A stretch of 64,000 bases of DNA, from NCBI RefSeq assembly GCF_004309355.1, contig NZ_BJCC01000025.1:1-64000 (forward strand), given 5' to 3'. The stretch comes from Enterococcus florum. GTDB lineage: Bacteria; Bacillota; Bacilli; Lactobacillales; Enterococcaceae. This document shows, piece by piece, positions 9,827 through 17,716 of the stretch. The first letter of the stretch is position 1; every line of letters begins with the position of its first letter. The notes below the pieces were generated by a model, which saw only the letters and a program-made list of their open reading frames with translations, made no database searches and had not been told where the DNA came from. The translations under genes and the position numbers were made by a program.

Positions 9827-11284
9827 TTATTTTGCTGTGCGGATCGTCACGAATTTGACTTCGATATATTCTTCTACACCATAGGTTCCGTTCTCACGAC
9901 CAAAACCAGAATGCTTCACGCCGCCAAATGGGGTCGCCGAATTTGAGATCCCTGTGTCGTTGACTCCGACCATGCCGTATTCTAGTTTGTTGCTAACATT
10001 GTCGATCGTGTGGATATTCGTCGCAAAAAAGTACGACGCCAATCCAAAGACTGTATCGTTGGCATCCTTGATCACTTGTTCTTCATCTTCAAAAGTGATC
10101 AGTGGAATGACCGGCCCAAATGTTTCTTCATAGAAAATGTCCATGTCTTTTGTGACACCATCCAGAACAGTTGGTTCAAAGAAATTGCCGTTCGCAAAAT
10201 CGCCATCAGTCATTTTGCTGCCGCCGAAAAGAATTTTTGCTCCCTTTTCAGTTGCATCCTTCATTTGCTCTTCGACCTTTTCCACGCCCTCTTGGTTGAT
10301 CAAAGGACCTGTTGTTGGATCATCGAGGCCATCACCGACTGTGACTTCCTCCATGCGCTGAACGATCATATCTGTCGCTTTCTCCTTGATATCTTTGTGG
10401 ATAAAGATCCGGTTAGGCGAAGTGCAAACCTGCCCATTGTTCGCAAATTTGGTTTCAATCAAGGTGTCGACTGCTGCTTCTAAATCTGCGTCTGGAAAAA
10501 TAATAAACGGTGCGTGTCCGCCAAGTTCCATCGAGACCTTTTTCAAGGTTGGTGCCGCTTGTTCATTTAACGTTTGACCAACTTCAGTTGACCCAGTAAA
10601 GGTAATTTTACGCACATCATCTGATTCTGAAAGCATTTTTCCGATGGTTGAAGCTTCACCTAAAACGATGTTTACAACACCCTCCGGCAATCCTGCTTTA
10701 TCAAATAGCTCCATCAAAGCCAACGCCGAGAATGGTGTTTCCTCTGCTGGCTTCAAAATGACTGTACAACCAGCTGCAATTGCAGGAGAAATTTTTCGAA
10801 CAATCATGTTCGATGGGAAGTTCCATGGTGTGATCGCTCCAACAACTCCGACTGGCTGTTTGCGGACTTGCCATTGATTCGTATCTGGTGAAGGAATAAT
10901 GTCACCGATGATGCGTTGTCCTTCAGCAGCATTCCAGCGCAGGTTTTCTACGTTGGTTTGAATTTCGCCTTTTGCCTGGCTTAAGGGTTTGCCTTGTTCC
11001 ATCGTCATGATGGTCGCCAAACGTTCCGCGTCCTCTTCGACTAAATCAGCCATTTTATTCATTACTTTTGCGCGTTCGGAAGGGGCCATAGTCGACCATT
11101 TCGGAAAGGCTGCTTTTGCAGCATCAATCGCTTCCTGCGTTTCTTTTTCTCCACCTAAGTGGATCTCCGCCAAGGTTTCCCCTGTTGCAGGATTTGTAAC
11201 GGGTGCTTTGCCTTCTGAGCCGTCTACCCATTTGCCATTAATATAGAGGCGAGTTTCGACTTTAGGAAATTCATGTTTTGCCAT
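9827..11284 (-). CDS. NAD(P)-dependent aldehyde dehydrogenase, succinate-semialdehyde type
   Basis: A 485-residue member of the aldehyde dehydrogenase superfamily, GabD-like in length and pattern. It has the cofactor motif ITPWNFPSNMI, the general-base Glu in MELGGHAPF (about residue 253) and the catalytic Cys in NNGQVCTSPNR (about 287). It would oxidise an aldehyde such as succinate semialdehyde to the acid in the cytoplasm. No GABA transaminase is nearby, so the substrate is uncertain; 4-aminobutyraldehyde or glycolaldehyde are alternatives. It stands alone with its own ribosome site (AGGAGG) and terminator. Confidence 0.88.
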   Translation of the reverse strand: MAKHEFPKVETRLYINGKWVDGSEGKAPVTNPATGETLAEIHLGGEKETQEAIDAAKAAFPKWSTMAPSERAKVMNKMADLVEEDAERLATIMTMEQGKPLSQAKGEIQTNVENLRWNAAEGQRIIGDIIPSPDTNQWQVRKQPVGVVGAITPWNFPSNMIVRKISPAIAAGCTVILKPAEETPFSALALMELFDKAGLPEGVVNIVLGEASTIGKMLSESDDVRKITFTGSTEVGQTLNEQAAPTLKKVSMELGGHAPFIIFPDADLEAAVDTLIETKFANNGQVCTSPNRIFIHKDIKEKATDMIVQRMEEVTVGDGLDDPTTGPLINQEGVEKVEEQMKDATEKGAKILFGGSKMTDGDFANGNFFEPTVLDGVTKDMDIFYEETFGPVIPLITFEDEEQVIKDANDTVFGLASYFFATNIHTIDNVSNKLEYGMVGVNDTGISNSATPFGGVKHSGFGRENGTYGVEEYIEVKFVTIRTAK

Positions 11285-11497
11285 TGGTCCAGTTCCTCCT
11301 TATTTTTGGTACATTTTTACCCTAACATGGATAAAATCAAAGCTCAAAAAATACGCTTTTATTCAGGATGTTTTGCAGAATGTTGGTAAAAACTTAGAAA
11401 AATTAAAGGTGCTTCTGCTTATAAAATCACAGATTTTACCATCTGACGGATTCCAATCTCTTCTTTAAACAGTACCGTTGCGATTATTGAGCATACA

Positions 11498-11526
11498 CAA
11501 AAAGACTGCCCTCTATCGAAGGCAGT
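11498..11526 (-). terminator. Terminator after the lipoprotein gene
   Basis: Arms ACTGCC/GGCAGT (11521-11526 and 11505-11510) followed on the minus strand by CTTTTTG, just beyond the stop at 11535. Confidence 0.8.
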
Positions 11527-11534
11527 TTACCTAG

Positions 11535-12503
11535 CTATTCTTCTGGATTTTTGATGCTGCTAGGATCAATTCCAAGGGCTTCGCACATGTCCTCGTTAAC
11601 GTAAAACTCAAGATTTTTTGAATCTTCAACAGGCATTTCTGCTGGGGTTGCCTCTCCGCGTAAAATTTTAGCGGCCATTTTACCAGTTTGAACGCCTAAT
11701 TCTTCGTAATTGATCCCGATGGTTGCTACCCCGGCTTCTTTCACATCATTGATTGCTCCAGCAACCAATGGCACCTTTTTTTCTTTCATCACATCGCCCA
11801 CGATCGTTTTGGCACTGGCAAAAGTATTGTCCGTTGGCAGGTAAATGCCATCGACTTCTTCCGCTACTGTTTGTGAAACCTGCTGAACGTCGTTAGTGCT
11901 GGTCACCGTTCGGATCACGGGTTCGATCCCTGCTTTTTTTAATTCTTTCTCTGCAATATCTGCCTGGATCTTGGAATTGATTTCTCCGGAATTGTACATG
12001 ATCCCAACTTTTTTTGCATTTGGCACGATCGATAAAAGCAATTTGATTTGCTTGGCAACTGGCGACATGTTAGTCGTTCCAGTCACATTTCCACCAGGTT
12101 TTTCGTAGCTATCAACCAATTTTGCGTCCTTTAGATCAGTCACGCAAGTCACCACAATAGGAATATCCTGCGTCGCTGTCAACAGCGATTGTCCAGCGAC
12201 GGTAGTTACTCCTAATAAAAGGTCCGGCTTTTCCTTGACTAATTTTTCACTGATGCTCTTTAAATTATCTTGACTGCCTTGGGCGTTTTGGTAATCGATC
12301 TTCAGATTTTCCCCGTCTACAAATCCTTCCTCTTCCAAACCTTTGACAAATCCAGAGTAAGAGTCGTCCAAGGATTCATGCTGGACAAATTGCAACGCTC
12401 CAACTGTTTTGACCTCGTCTTCTTCGGCGGAACCATCCTTTCCGCACGCTCCAAACACCAACAAACTAAGTAAGCCAATTCCCAATACCATTTTCTTTTT
12501 CAT
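11535..12503 (-). CDS. ABC transporter substrate-binding lipoprotein (TrpX-like family)
   Basis: A 322-residue exported lipoprotein: a hydrophobic signal peptide ends in the lipobox VFGAC with the lipidated Cys at residue 20, followed by an acidic linker. The mature part is the two-lobed fold of the ABC substrate-binding family PF04392, which includes TrpX of streptococci. Members are proposed to bind aromatic amino acids or other small ligands. No permease or ATPase gene lies beside it, so it is an orphan or feeds a transporter elsewhere. Transcription runs first through a leader with an 18-codon peptide containing four Tyr codons and a terminator, which suggests control by tyrosine supply (inference). 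Confidence 0.88.
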   Translation of the reverse strand: MKKKMVLGIGLLSLLVFGACGKDGSAEEDEVKTVGALQFVQHESLDDSYSGFVKGLEEEGFVDGENLKIDYQNAQGSQDNLKSISEKLVKEKPDLLLGVTTVAGQSLLTATQDIPIVVTCVTDLKDAKLVDSYEKPGGNVTGTTNMSPVAKQIKLLLSIVPNAKKVGIMYNSGEINSKIQADIAEKELKKAGIEPVIRTVTSTNDVQQVSQTVAEEVDGIYLPTDNTFASAKTIVGDVMKEKKVPLVAGAINDVKEAGVATIGINYEELGVQTGKMAAKILRGEATPAEMPVEDSKNLEFYVNEDMCEALGIDPSSIKNPEE

Positions 12504-12530
12504 CTGTTTTTCTTCCCTTCAAATTAAAAA

Positions 12531-12690
12531 TCACCCACTCAGATAATCCAAGTGGGTGAAGGAAAGTCGAAAAGGATACGATTTCTAGTCAGTCAGCCAC
12601 TCGAATTCTCTACGTGGCTGGTGACGCATCAAAACCTGCTAGCCATCATAGATACAAACCTGGTCGTTTGTATCCTGATGAATACAAACG
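12531..12690 (-). promoter_or_regulatory. Attenuator leader of the lipoprotein gene
   Basis: Three leader segments can pair in two mutually exclusive ways. Segment 1 (12682-12690) pairs perfectly over nine bases with segment 2 (12665-12673), and segment 2 pairs over eight bases with segment 3 (12652-12659). An intrinsic terminator follows: nine-base arms (12551-12559 and 12531-12539) and a T-rich tract, 28 bases before the gene. Segment 1 starts three bases after the leader peptide stop, as in classical amino-acid attenuators. No T-box consensus was found. Confidence 0.7.
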
Positions 12691-12693
12691 TAT

Positions 12694-12750
12694 CTAATAA
12701 TAGCTAACGTAATAACGATTATTCAGTTGTTGTTTATTTAAATGAGTCAT
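12694..12750 (-). CDS. Tyr-rich leader peptide, 18 residues
   Basis: An 18-codon frame starting with ATG seven bases after GGAGGG. The peptide is MTHLNKQQLNNRYYVSYY, with four Tyr codons in two pairs, the last pair directly before the stop. It lies between a consensus promoter and the alternative hairpins upstream of the substrate-binding lipoprotein. A ribosome slowed at the Tyr codons would cover segment 1 of the leader and change the folding. Its small size means coding cannot be proved from sequence, but ribosome site, composition and placement agree. Confidence 0.65.
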   Translation of the reverse strand: MTHLNKQQLNNRYYVSYY

Positions 12751-12781
12751 GGTAAAACCCTCCAACTGATAAGTTGCACTT

Positions 12782-12810
12782 AGTATACCTCAATAAAAAT
12801 GAAATGTAAA
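12782..12810 (-). promoter_or_regulatory. Promoter of the leader peptide and lipoprotein
   Basis: TTTACA (12805-12810) and TATACT (12782-12787) spaced by 17 bases, about 30 bases before the leader peptide ATG. Confidence 0.85.
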
Positions 12811-13186
12811 TGAGAGTTTTTATTTTTTTATAATCAAAAAGCTTTGTCAATTTTATTCAATAGTTTGACTACTGACTGTGGCGTTTTGTTTGCCAAGATA
12901 ATCCGCCAGTCTTTTGGGATCGCACCTGGATAGTGTGTGATCTAGTTCAAACTACGCGCTTGAATCCTAGTCCATTCTACTGTTTTCAATTGCTCCAAAA
13001 CGTACTCTATTATACCCCAGCCAAAACGTTTTTTTTCTGAAACACGATTTGTCCCAGCAGTAGATTGAATGTATTTCCTGAATGCAACAGTCTAAAGCGT
13101 AAGCACCAACAACCACTGATTCTAGCGTTAAGACTGCTTTTTCTTCTGGGTTCTTTCATCGTAGGTGGCTCAGAATTTCAATTCCG
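12811..13186. other. Gene-free stretch
   Basis: About 375 bases between the lipoprotein promoter and the DUF2798 gene. I see no frame with a ribosome site, no terminator with a T run and no recognisable RNA. Confidence 0.5.
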
Positions 13187-13669
13187 CTAAGCCAACACCT
13201 TTCCTTCTGGGAATCCTTTGCGAAATAGTTTTTGAACGATCGGACCAGCGATCAATAATTGAAAAGGCAGTGCCATGATCAAATTCTTTGGAACATTCAA
13301 AGCCCAAATTATTGGCAGACGGGTCCATTCTCCACTATGAAAACAGGCCTCCAGCCCGCCGTACAAAGACATGAAAAAGACCATTGGCAGTACCATACAT
13401 GAGGAGACCATCACTCGCTTCATCGTTGGACTGCTGGCAGGCTTGATCAAGTAACGGAAGGCAACTCCCTTGGCATATTTTGATACGATGAACCAATCTA
13501 AACACATCGCAACCACGTATACTAAAGGCAGGCCCAGCCAGCTTTGTCTCACTACTTCAATGGAAAAACCGCCCTGCAGCAAAGCAACATTGTACATACT
13601 CATCCATAGCACCATTAAAAAACACATCATAATTGTGTAGATTAAGCTTTCTCTTTTATTCGTTGGCAT
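13187..13669 (-). CDS. DUF2798 integral membrane protein
   Basis: A 160-residue protein with four hydrophobic segments (about residues 10-32, 46-64, 84-104 and 120-145), the layout of DUF2798 proteins, which are two copies of a two-helix unit and of unknown function. The repeat can be seen in MVLWMSMYNVAL against MVFFMSLYGGLE. AGGAGG precedes the ATG. Its transcript passes a leader terminator at 13694-13740, so expression may depend on read-through. No neighbour hints at its role; an efflux or stress function is only a guess. Confidence 0.75.
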   Translation of the reverse strand: MPTNKRESLIYTIMMCFLMVLWMSMYNVALLQGGFSIEVVRQSWLGLPLVYVVAMCLDWFIVSKYAKGVAFRYLIKPASSPTMKRVMVSSCMVLPMVFFMSLYGGLEACFHSGEWTRLPIIWALNVPKNLIMALPFQLLIAGPIVQKLFRKGFPEGKVLA

Positions 13670-13693
13670 TTCTTTTCCTCCTATTACGCAGAC

Positions 13694-13740
13694 ACAAAAA
13701 AAGCAGAGGTCGTAAAAAACTCGTTACAACCTCCACCTGC
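13694..13740 (-). promoter_or_regulatory. Leader terminator (putative attenuator) of the DUF2798 gene
   Basis: Minus-strand arms 13724-13733 and 13706-13715 pair over ten bases with one G-U, extended by outer GCAG/CTGC pairs, then a T8 run. It lies between the promoter and the gene, so it must be read through. A ten-codon frame starting at an ATG around 13754 runs into the stem, but its ribosome site is too close, so I do not call it. Confidence 0.6.
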
Positions 13741-13794
13741 ACTCTCTGGTGTACATCCTCACTGCGTTTTATGTCTATTTTTTATTCGAAGTTT

Positions 13795-13823
13795 AGTATA
13801 CCTGAAAAAAGAAAAGCATGTAA
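13795..13823 (-). promoter_or_regulatory. Promoter of the DUF2798 transcript
   Basis: TTACAT (13818-13823) and TATACT (13795-13800) spaced by 17 bases. The -10 context AGGTATACTAA is nearly the same as in the promoter at 12782. Confidence 0.75.
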
Positions 13824-13850
13824 GATTTTTTTGAAATTTTTCTCGCCTTT

Positions 13851-14295
13851 TTAAATTGCATCTTTACCGATGATGCATCCTCCTTTAAAACAGCATTTCG
13901 TTCCTCGATATTTTTTACCCCTGTGTATACATTCCACAGCTGCCTCTTTGCCTTTTTTGACGCAGCTTTCTACGCCCTCCGCCCAAGCTGCTCTTTCGTA
14001 TAGTACGCCGTTAAATGTTGACCCAGCTCCGTTGGCAAAACGCAAGGTTTCTTGGGACAATTCTGCCATGACTCCTGCACTCAAAAAAGGAAAAGGCAAC
14101 TCGGTGTCTTCAGCCTGTTCTTTGAAATACGAGGCAGCTTGCTCTTTAGTGAATATGACATCACCCGCTGCATAACCTTCCACATAAGTCCTATTGACCG
14201 GTACTTCGACTTTCATCACATTTACACCATAACGCGGATCAGAAAATTCTTTCATCATCACATTGACTTTGTGCTGATCACTGGCTTTTTCTACT
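13851..14295 (-). pseudogene. Remnant of tagatose-1,6-bisphosphate aldolase (lacD)
   Basis: The frame at 13851-14261 matches only the C-terminal part of LacD: the motifs VMKVEVPVNRTYVEGY, FLSAGVMAEL and GVLYERAAWAEGV are in family order, but about 190 N-terminal residues are missing. Upstream, the family pattern (HKVNVMMKEFSDPRYG) starts before the first ATG and is cut by a stop near 14320. Near the 3' end the family sequence moves to another frame (TGVKNIEERNAVLKEDASS in the shifted frame), showing a frameshift. Both the 5' deletion and the frameshift mark it as dead. No lac or tagatose gene remains beside it. Confidence 0.85.
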
Positions 14296-14371
14296 GATCT
14301 TCATCTGGTATACACGAGAAATAAAAAGGCGCAATGCCGTTTATGCAACAAAAAAGCTCCCAAAGATTAAA

Positions 14372-14402
14372 AAGCGAACTCGTTACCCGAACGAGTTCGC
14401 TT
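14372..14402 (-). terminator. Terminator after the second antiporter gene
   Basis: Perfect 13-base arms (14390-14402 and 14372-14384) with a five-base loop, then TTTAATC on the minus strand. Confidence 0.85.
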
Positions 14403-14411
14403 CATTTCGAT

Positions 14412-15785
14412 TTATTCTGCTTCTGCTTCTCGCAGGGTTCGCTCTTTAATTGACTTGTCGATCAGCCACTCGCCGACCCCGACAGCCAATCCAACACCCA
14501 CAACCAAGAAGAGCACGTAGGAAACGGGGTCTTCCCCTTCTGGCGGTAAAAAGAAGAAAATTGTACTGAAAGCAAAGAAGATAAATTGTACACCGGATAC
14601 CAATTTTCCGATCCCGTCACCGCCAGGAATTCGAAACGGCCGTTCGATCTCTGGATCTTTCTTTCGCAAAGTAATAAATGCGAAGGACAAGATGAGGTAC
14701 GGCAAAAAGAAAATAATTGACGTAAATGAAAGCAGCGTCCAAAACAGATTGGCATTACTTGATGAGATGAACCCATAAAAGATCAATAGCGCAGTAGAGG
14801 ACAAGCCTAAAAGGATAGCCGATCCAATCGGTGCATGGACCTTGTTAGTTTTCGCAAAAATTTTAGGCAGCTCCCCTTCCAAGCCTGCCTCCAAAGCCGC
14901 TTTGTTTCCCCCTAAAGCCCAGCTGAAAATGTACCCTAAAAAGGCAATAAATGAAATCACTCCTACAATAGTCACTACGCCTCGTCCAAAAACAGTGCCG
15001 AATGCAGTAAACAGGCCCGAATCTGGATCGATCTGGTCGACTGGCAAAATTACCAGAATAGCCATTGCAGCAATAATATAAAGAACGATCGTACAAATCC
15101 CGCTGGAGAATACTGCTTTTGGTACATTTTTACTTGGATTTTCCATCTCCCCTGCCGAACAGCTGATCAAGTCATAGCCGGTCAAGGCATACACGTAAAC
15201 CGGGACCAACGAAAAGAAGCTCAAGTCAAAGGTAGGGATGATCGTGTCCATCGTAAAGCTGGTTTGCGAGCCAGTAGTGGTCAAGACAATAACTGCGCCT
15301 ATGATCAAAGCTAGACAAGCCAATAGCTTGCAAATAGTACTCAGCATTGTCAGCCATTTGGCGTCTTGTAGATCAATACAGTTAAATGCCACTACGAACC
15401 ATGTACAAATAATACAGAAAATCACCATGCCCCAAACCGATAAATCAGGAAAGAACAGCATTTGCAGCACCGAACCCATTACCACTAGCGTGGAAGGAAT
15501 AAATCCAGCAACATTCACCCAATACCACCACGTTGTTCGAGCCGCCCATCGATCGCCGTACGCTCGTTTGATCCAAACATAGATCCCGCCTTGATCAGGA
15601 TAAGTCGACCCCAGCTCCGCACAAATCAAGCCATGCGAGAGGAAAAAGGTCAAGCCTAAAACAATAAAACAAAAGATCAGCGAGGGCCCCATTGAAGCTT
15701 GTGAGGCAATCAGCTCCAATGAGAATACCGCCGCAAAGGATAAGGAAACGATGTCGATAAAACCTAACTTTTTCACATTTTCCAT
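14412..15785 (-). CDS. APC-family amino acid/polyamine antiporter, AguD-like paralogue
   Basis: A 457-residue APC transporter with about twelve membrane segments and the family motif GLICAELGSTYPDQGGIYVW near residue 50. It is closely similar along its length to the antiporter at 20780-22147 (shared RWAARTTWWYWVNVAGFIP, CSAGEMENPSKNVPK and SWALGGNKAALEAG). AguD exchanges agmatine for putrescine. This copy lies 18 bases behind the second carbamoyltransferase, so the pair may import the substrate and export the product of that enzyme, possibly a different diamine or guanidino compound. Substrate is inferred only. Confidence 0.85.
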   Translation of the reverse strand: MENVKKLGFIDIVSLSFAAVFSLELIASQASMGPSLIFCFIVLGLTFFLSHGLICAELGSTYPDQGGIYVWIKRAYGDRWAARTTWWYWVNVAGFIPSTLVVMGSVLQMLFFPDLSVWGMVIFCIICTWFVVAFNCIDLQDAKWLTMLSTICKLLACLALIIGAVIVLTTTGSQTSFTMDTIIPTFDLSFFSLVPVYVYALTGYDLISCSAGEMENPSKNVPKAVFSSGICTIVLYIIAAMAILVILPVDQIDPDSGLFTAFGTVFGRGVVTIVGVISFIAFLGYIFSWALGGNKAALEAGLEGELPKIFAKTNKVHAPIGSAILLGLSSTALLIFYGFISSSNANLFWTLLSFTSIIFFLPYLILSFAFITLRKKDPEIERPFRIPGGDGIGKLVSGVQFIFFAFSTIFFFLPPEGEDPVSYVLFLVVGVGLAVGVGEWLIDKSIKERTLREAEAE

Positions 15786-15803
15786 CGTCTTTCAACGTCC
15801 TTT

Positions 15804-16856
15804 CTAGTTCAGCTTTTGATCAAGGAATGCCCGCATTTTACCTTCATAGTAGGCTTTCGTTTGATCATCCGCACGTTTTAATCGTGGATATAAATACCAA
15901 GCTAGGAGGCCGCGCTGCACATGAAGCCGATTCTCTGCCTCTTGGAAAACCACCGACCGTGTCGGATGATCAAGTACCTCGCTGGTGATTTCTACTTCAC
16001 GGTTGGCAGGCAAACAGTGCATTGCCTTGCAATGATCCGGCGCCATTTCCAGCATTTCCATGTTCAATTGATACCGTGGATAGAAGGCCGCTGTTCGTTC
16101 TTCTTTTTCATCCTCGTATCCATAATAATACCAAACATCAGGAATAATGAAATCTGCATTTTTGACAGCTTCTTCCACATTTTCAGTAACGGTCAAAGTG
16201 CCACCGGTCTGTGCCATTTTGGCTTCTACCTTATCGATTTCTGCTTGACTGATCGAATATTTTTTCGGTGAAGCGATCGTGTAGTTCAGTCCTAAAGAAG
16301 CTGATAAATGCGCATGTTCCATTGCCATGATGCCATTTTCGCCAGAATCTCCAACAAAAACAATATTGATGTCCTCCAGTGCTTTTCCTGGTGGCAGATG
16401 TTCCATCATAGTTAAGACATCTGCCAAGCCTTGTGTTGGATGGATGTAATACGTCATGGCATTGAAAACAGGGACAGATGCATTTTCAGCTAGTTTTAAT
16501 ACCAGCTCATGGTCTTCGGTCCTCAACATGATACCATCACACATACTCGAAAGCACTTGAGCAGTGTCTTTGATGGCTTCATGAGAACCAAAGTGGATCT
16601 CACCCGGCTTCAAATATAACGCATGGCCGCCTAATTCCGCCATCGCTGTCTCAAAGGATACCCTCGTCCGAGTTGATGGTTCTTCGAAAATCATCGCCAA
16701 AGTGGCACCTTTCAACAATTGCGGAACAGCATTTTGATACGCTGCTTCTTTCAATTGAACGATGGTGGACAAAATGTCGCGAATTTCACTTTGGGACAAA
16801 TCATAATTGTCTAAAAAATGCTTCGTTGGGTAATTTTTGTTGTGAGATAATTTCAT
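15804..16856 (-). CDS. Ornithine/putrescine-type carbamoyltransferase paralogue, substrate unassigned
   Basis: A 350-residue transcarbamylase. It keeps the carbamoyl-phosphate motif [12 protein letters not shown] (about residues 61-72), the HPTQ motif and the second-substrate loop AMHCLPANREVEIT. It differs clearly from the PtcA-like enzyme at 18645-19652, which has [11 protein letters not shown] in the loop; here HFGSHEAIKDTAQVLS and DVWYYYGYEDEKEERT replace the PtcA forms. It may act on a different amine or amino acid. It is the first gene of a two-gene unit with an antiporter, divergent from an RpiR regulator. GGAGG precedes the ATG. Confidence 0.85.
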   Translation of the reverse strand: MKLSHNKNYPTKHFLDNYDLSQSEIRDILSTIVQLKEAAYQNAVPQLLKGATLAMIFEEPSTRTRVSFETAMAELGGHALYLKPGEIHFGSHEAIKDTAQVLSSMCDGIMLRTEDHELVLKLAENASVPVFNAMTYYIHPTQGLADVLTMMEHLPPGKALEDINIVFVGDSGENGIMAMEHAHLSASLGLNYTIASPKKYSISQAEIDKVEAKMAQTGGTLTVTENVEEAVKNADFIIPDVWYYYGYEDEKEERTAAFYPRYQLNMEMLEMAPDHCKAMHCLPANREVEITSEVLDHPTRSVVFQEAENRLHVQRGLLAWYLYPRLKRADDQTKAYYEGKMRAFLDQKLN

Positions 16857-16904
16857 GTCTACAATCCTCCAGTTTATTGAATCCTCTGTTTCTTCGCCAA
16901 AACA

Positions 16905-16917
16905 TCTACGCTATAAT
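16905..16917 (+). promoter_or_regulatory. -10 region of the RpiR gene promoter
   Basis: TATAAT at 16912-16917 places the transcript start near 16924, which rules out the long upstream frame and supports the TTG start at 16943. The same bases read on the minus strand (TATTAT) may serve the divergent carbamoyltransferase gene. Confidence 0.45.
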
Positions 16918-16942
16918 AAAAGGGAAGAAAGCGGGTGACCCT

Positions 16943-17716
16943 TTGACAAAGAATTTTTATACTTCTGCTAATCAGCATTTGCCGAAATTGAATGAATCTG
17001 AGAAACGCATTTTTCAATATGTCTTGAATCATTATGACGCTGTGAAAGAATACAGTATTCGTCAATTGGCGAAAAAATGTTATGTCTCTTCGGCCACGAT
17101 CTTTCGCTTTACCAAAAAACTCGGTTTCAACGGGTACAGCGATTTTATCGACAGCTTATCTGCAACTCCTGAGACGCTGCAAACGATCCCCCATTCGATC
17201 AAGCAGAAAGACTACAAGGAAGAGTACTTAAAAAATATCAGCGAATCTGTCCGGGTAGCCAATTTGGAACGTATGGAGCAATTTGATCAACTGCTGGAAA
17301 ATGATCCAGTCATTTATTTGATCGGCGAAGAATTAGATCTGCAGGCCTTGCATTATGTGCATTGGCTTTTTACTGCCCAAGGCTTTCGATCCATTTTAGT
17401 GTCTGATCAAGCTGCGATTCGCAATACTCTCAATACTATCAGCGACAACGATATTCTGTTTGCCTTTGCTTATACAGGCGACAGTCCAAAAATCATCGAA
17501 ATGATCGAAGGGGTCAAACAACACTCGCAGGCAACGGTCGTCACCTTTACCCGCGCAGTGACTAATGTTGTTCAAAATTTGTGCGACATCGATTTTTACA
17601 TTTTTACCGATGAGATCGTATACGATAGTCTCGATATGACGTCACGGATCTCGATGATCGCCATCATTGAGCTGCTGCTTTATCAGCGCATCAAACGTTC
17701 GATCACGAATGAATAA
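16943..17716 (+). CDS. RpiR-family regulator within the agmatine region
   Basis: A 257-residue regulator with an RpiR helix-turn-helix (YVSSATIFRFTKKLGFNGY, about residues 45-63) and a C-terminal SIS-like domain. The open frame extends upstream to 16673, but that part is antisense to the carbamoyltransferase. A TTG at 16943, after GGGTG and downstream of a TATAAT, is the likely start. The only plus-strand gene of the region, it lies between the two halves of the agmatine cluster and overlaps the 3' end of arcC by 14 bases, tail to tail. The known E. faecalis agmatine regulator AguR is LuxR-type, so an RpiR here is a different solution. Effector unknown. Confidence 0.8.
   Translation: MTKNFYTSANQHLPKLNESEKRIFQYVLNHYDAVKEYSIRQLAKKCYVSSATIFRFTKKLGFNGYSDFIDSLSATPETLQTIPHSIKQKDYKEEYLKNISESVRVANLERMEQFDQLLENDPVIYLIGEELDLQALHYVHWLFTAQGFRSILVSDQAAIRNTLNTISDNDILFAFAYTGDSPKIIEMIEGVKQHSQATVVTFTRAVTNVVQNLCDIDFYIFTDEIVYDSLDMTSRISMIAIIELLLYQRIKRSITNE

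Noticed and set aside
12504-12810. T-box riboswitch before the lipoprotein gene
   Set aside because: No T-box motif (AGGGTGG-type) and no specifier-loop layout; a peptide frame rich in Tyr with alternative hairpins explains the leader better.
16673-16942. Long N-terminal extension of the RpiR regulator
   Set aside because: It is antisense to the carbamoyltransferase, has no family match, and a TATAAT at 16912 puts transcription start downstream of it.
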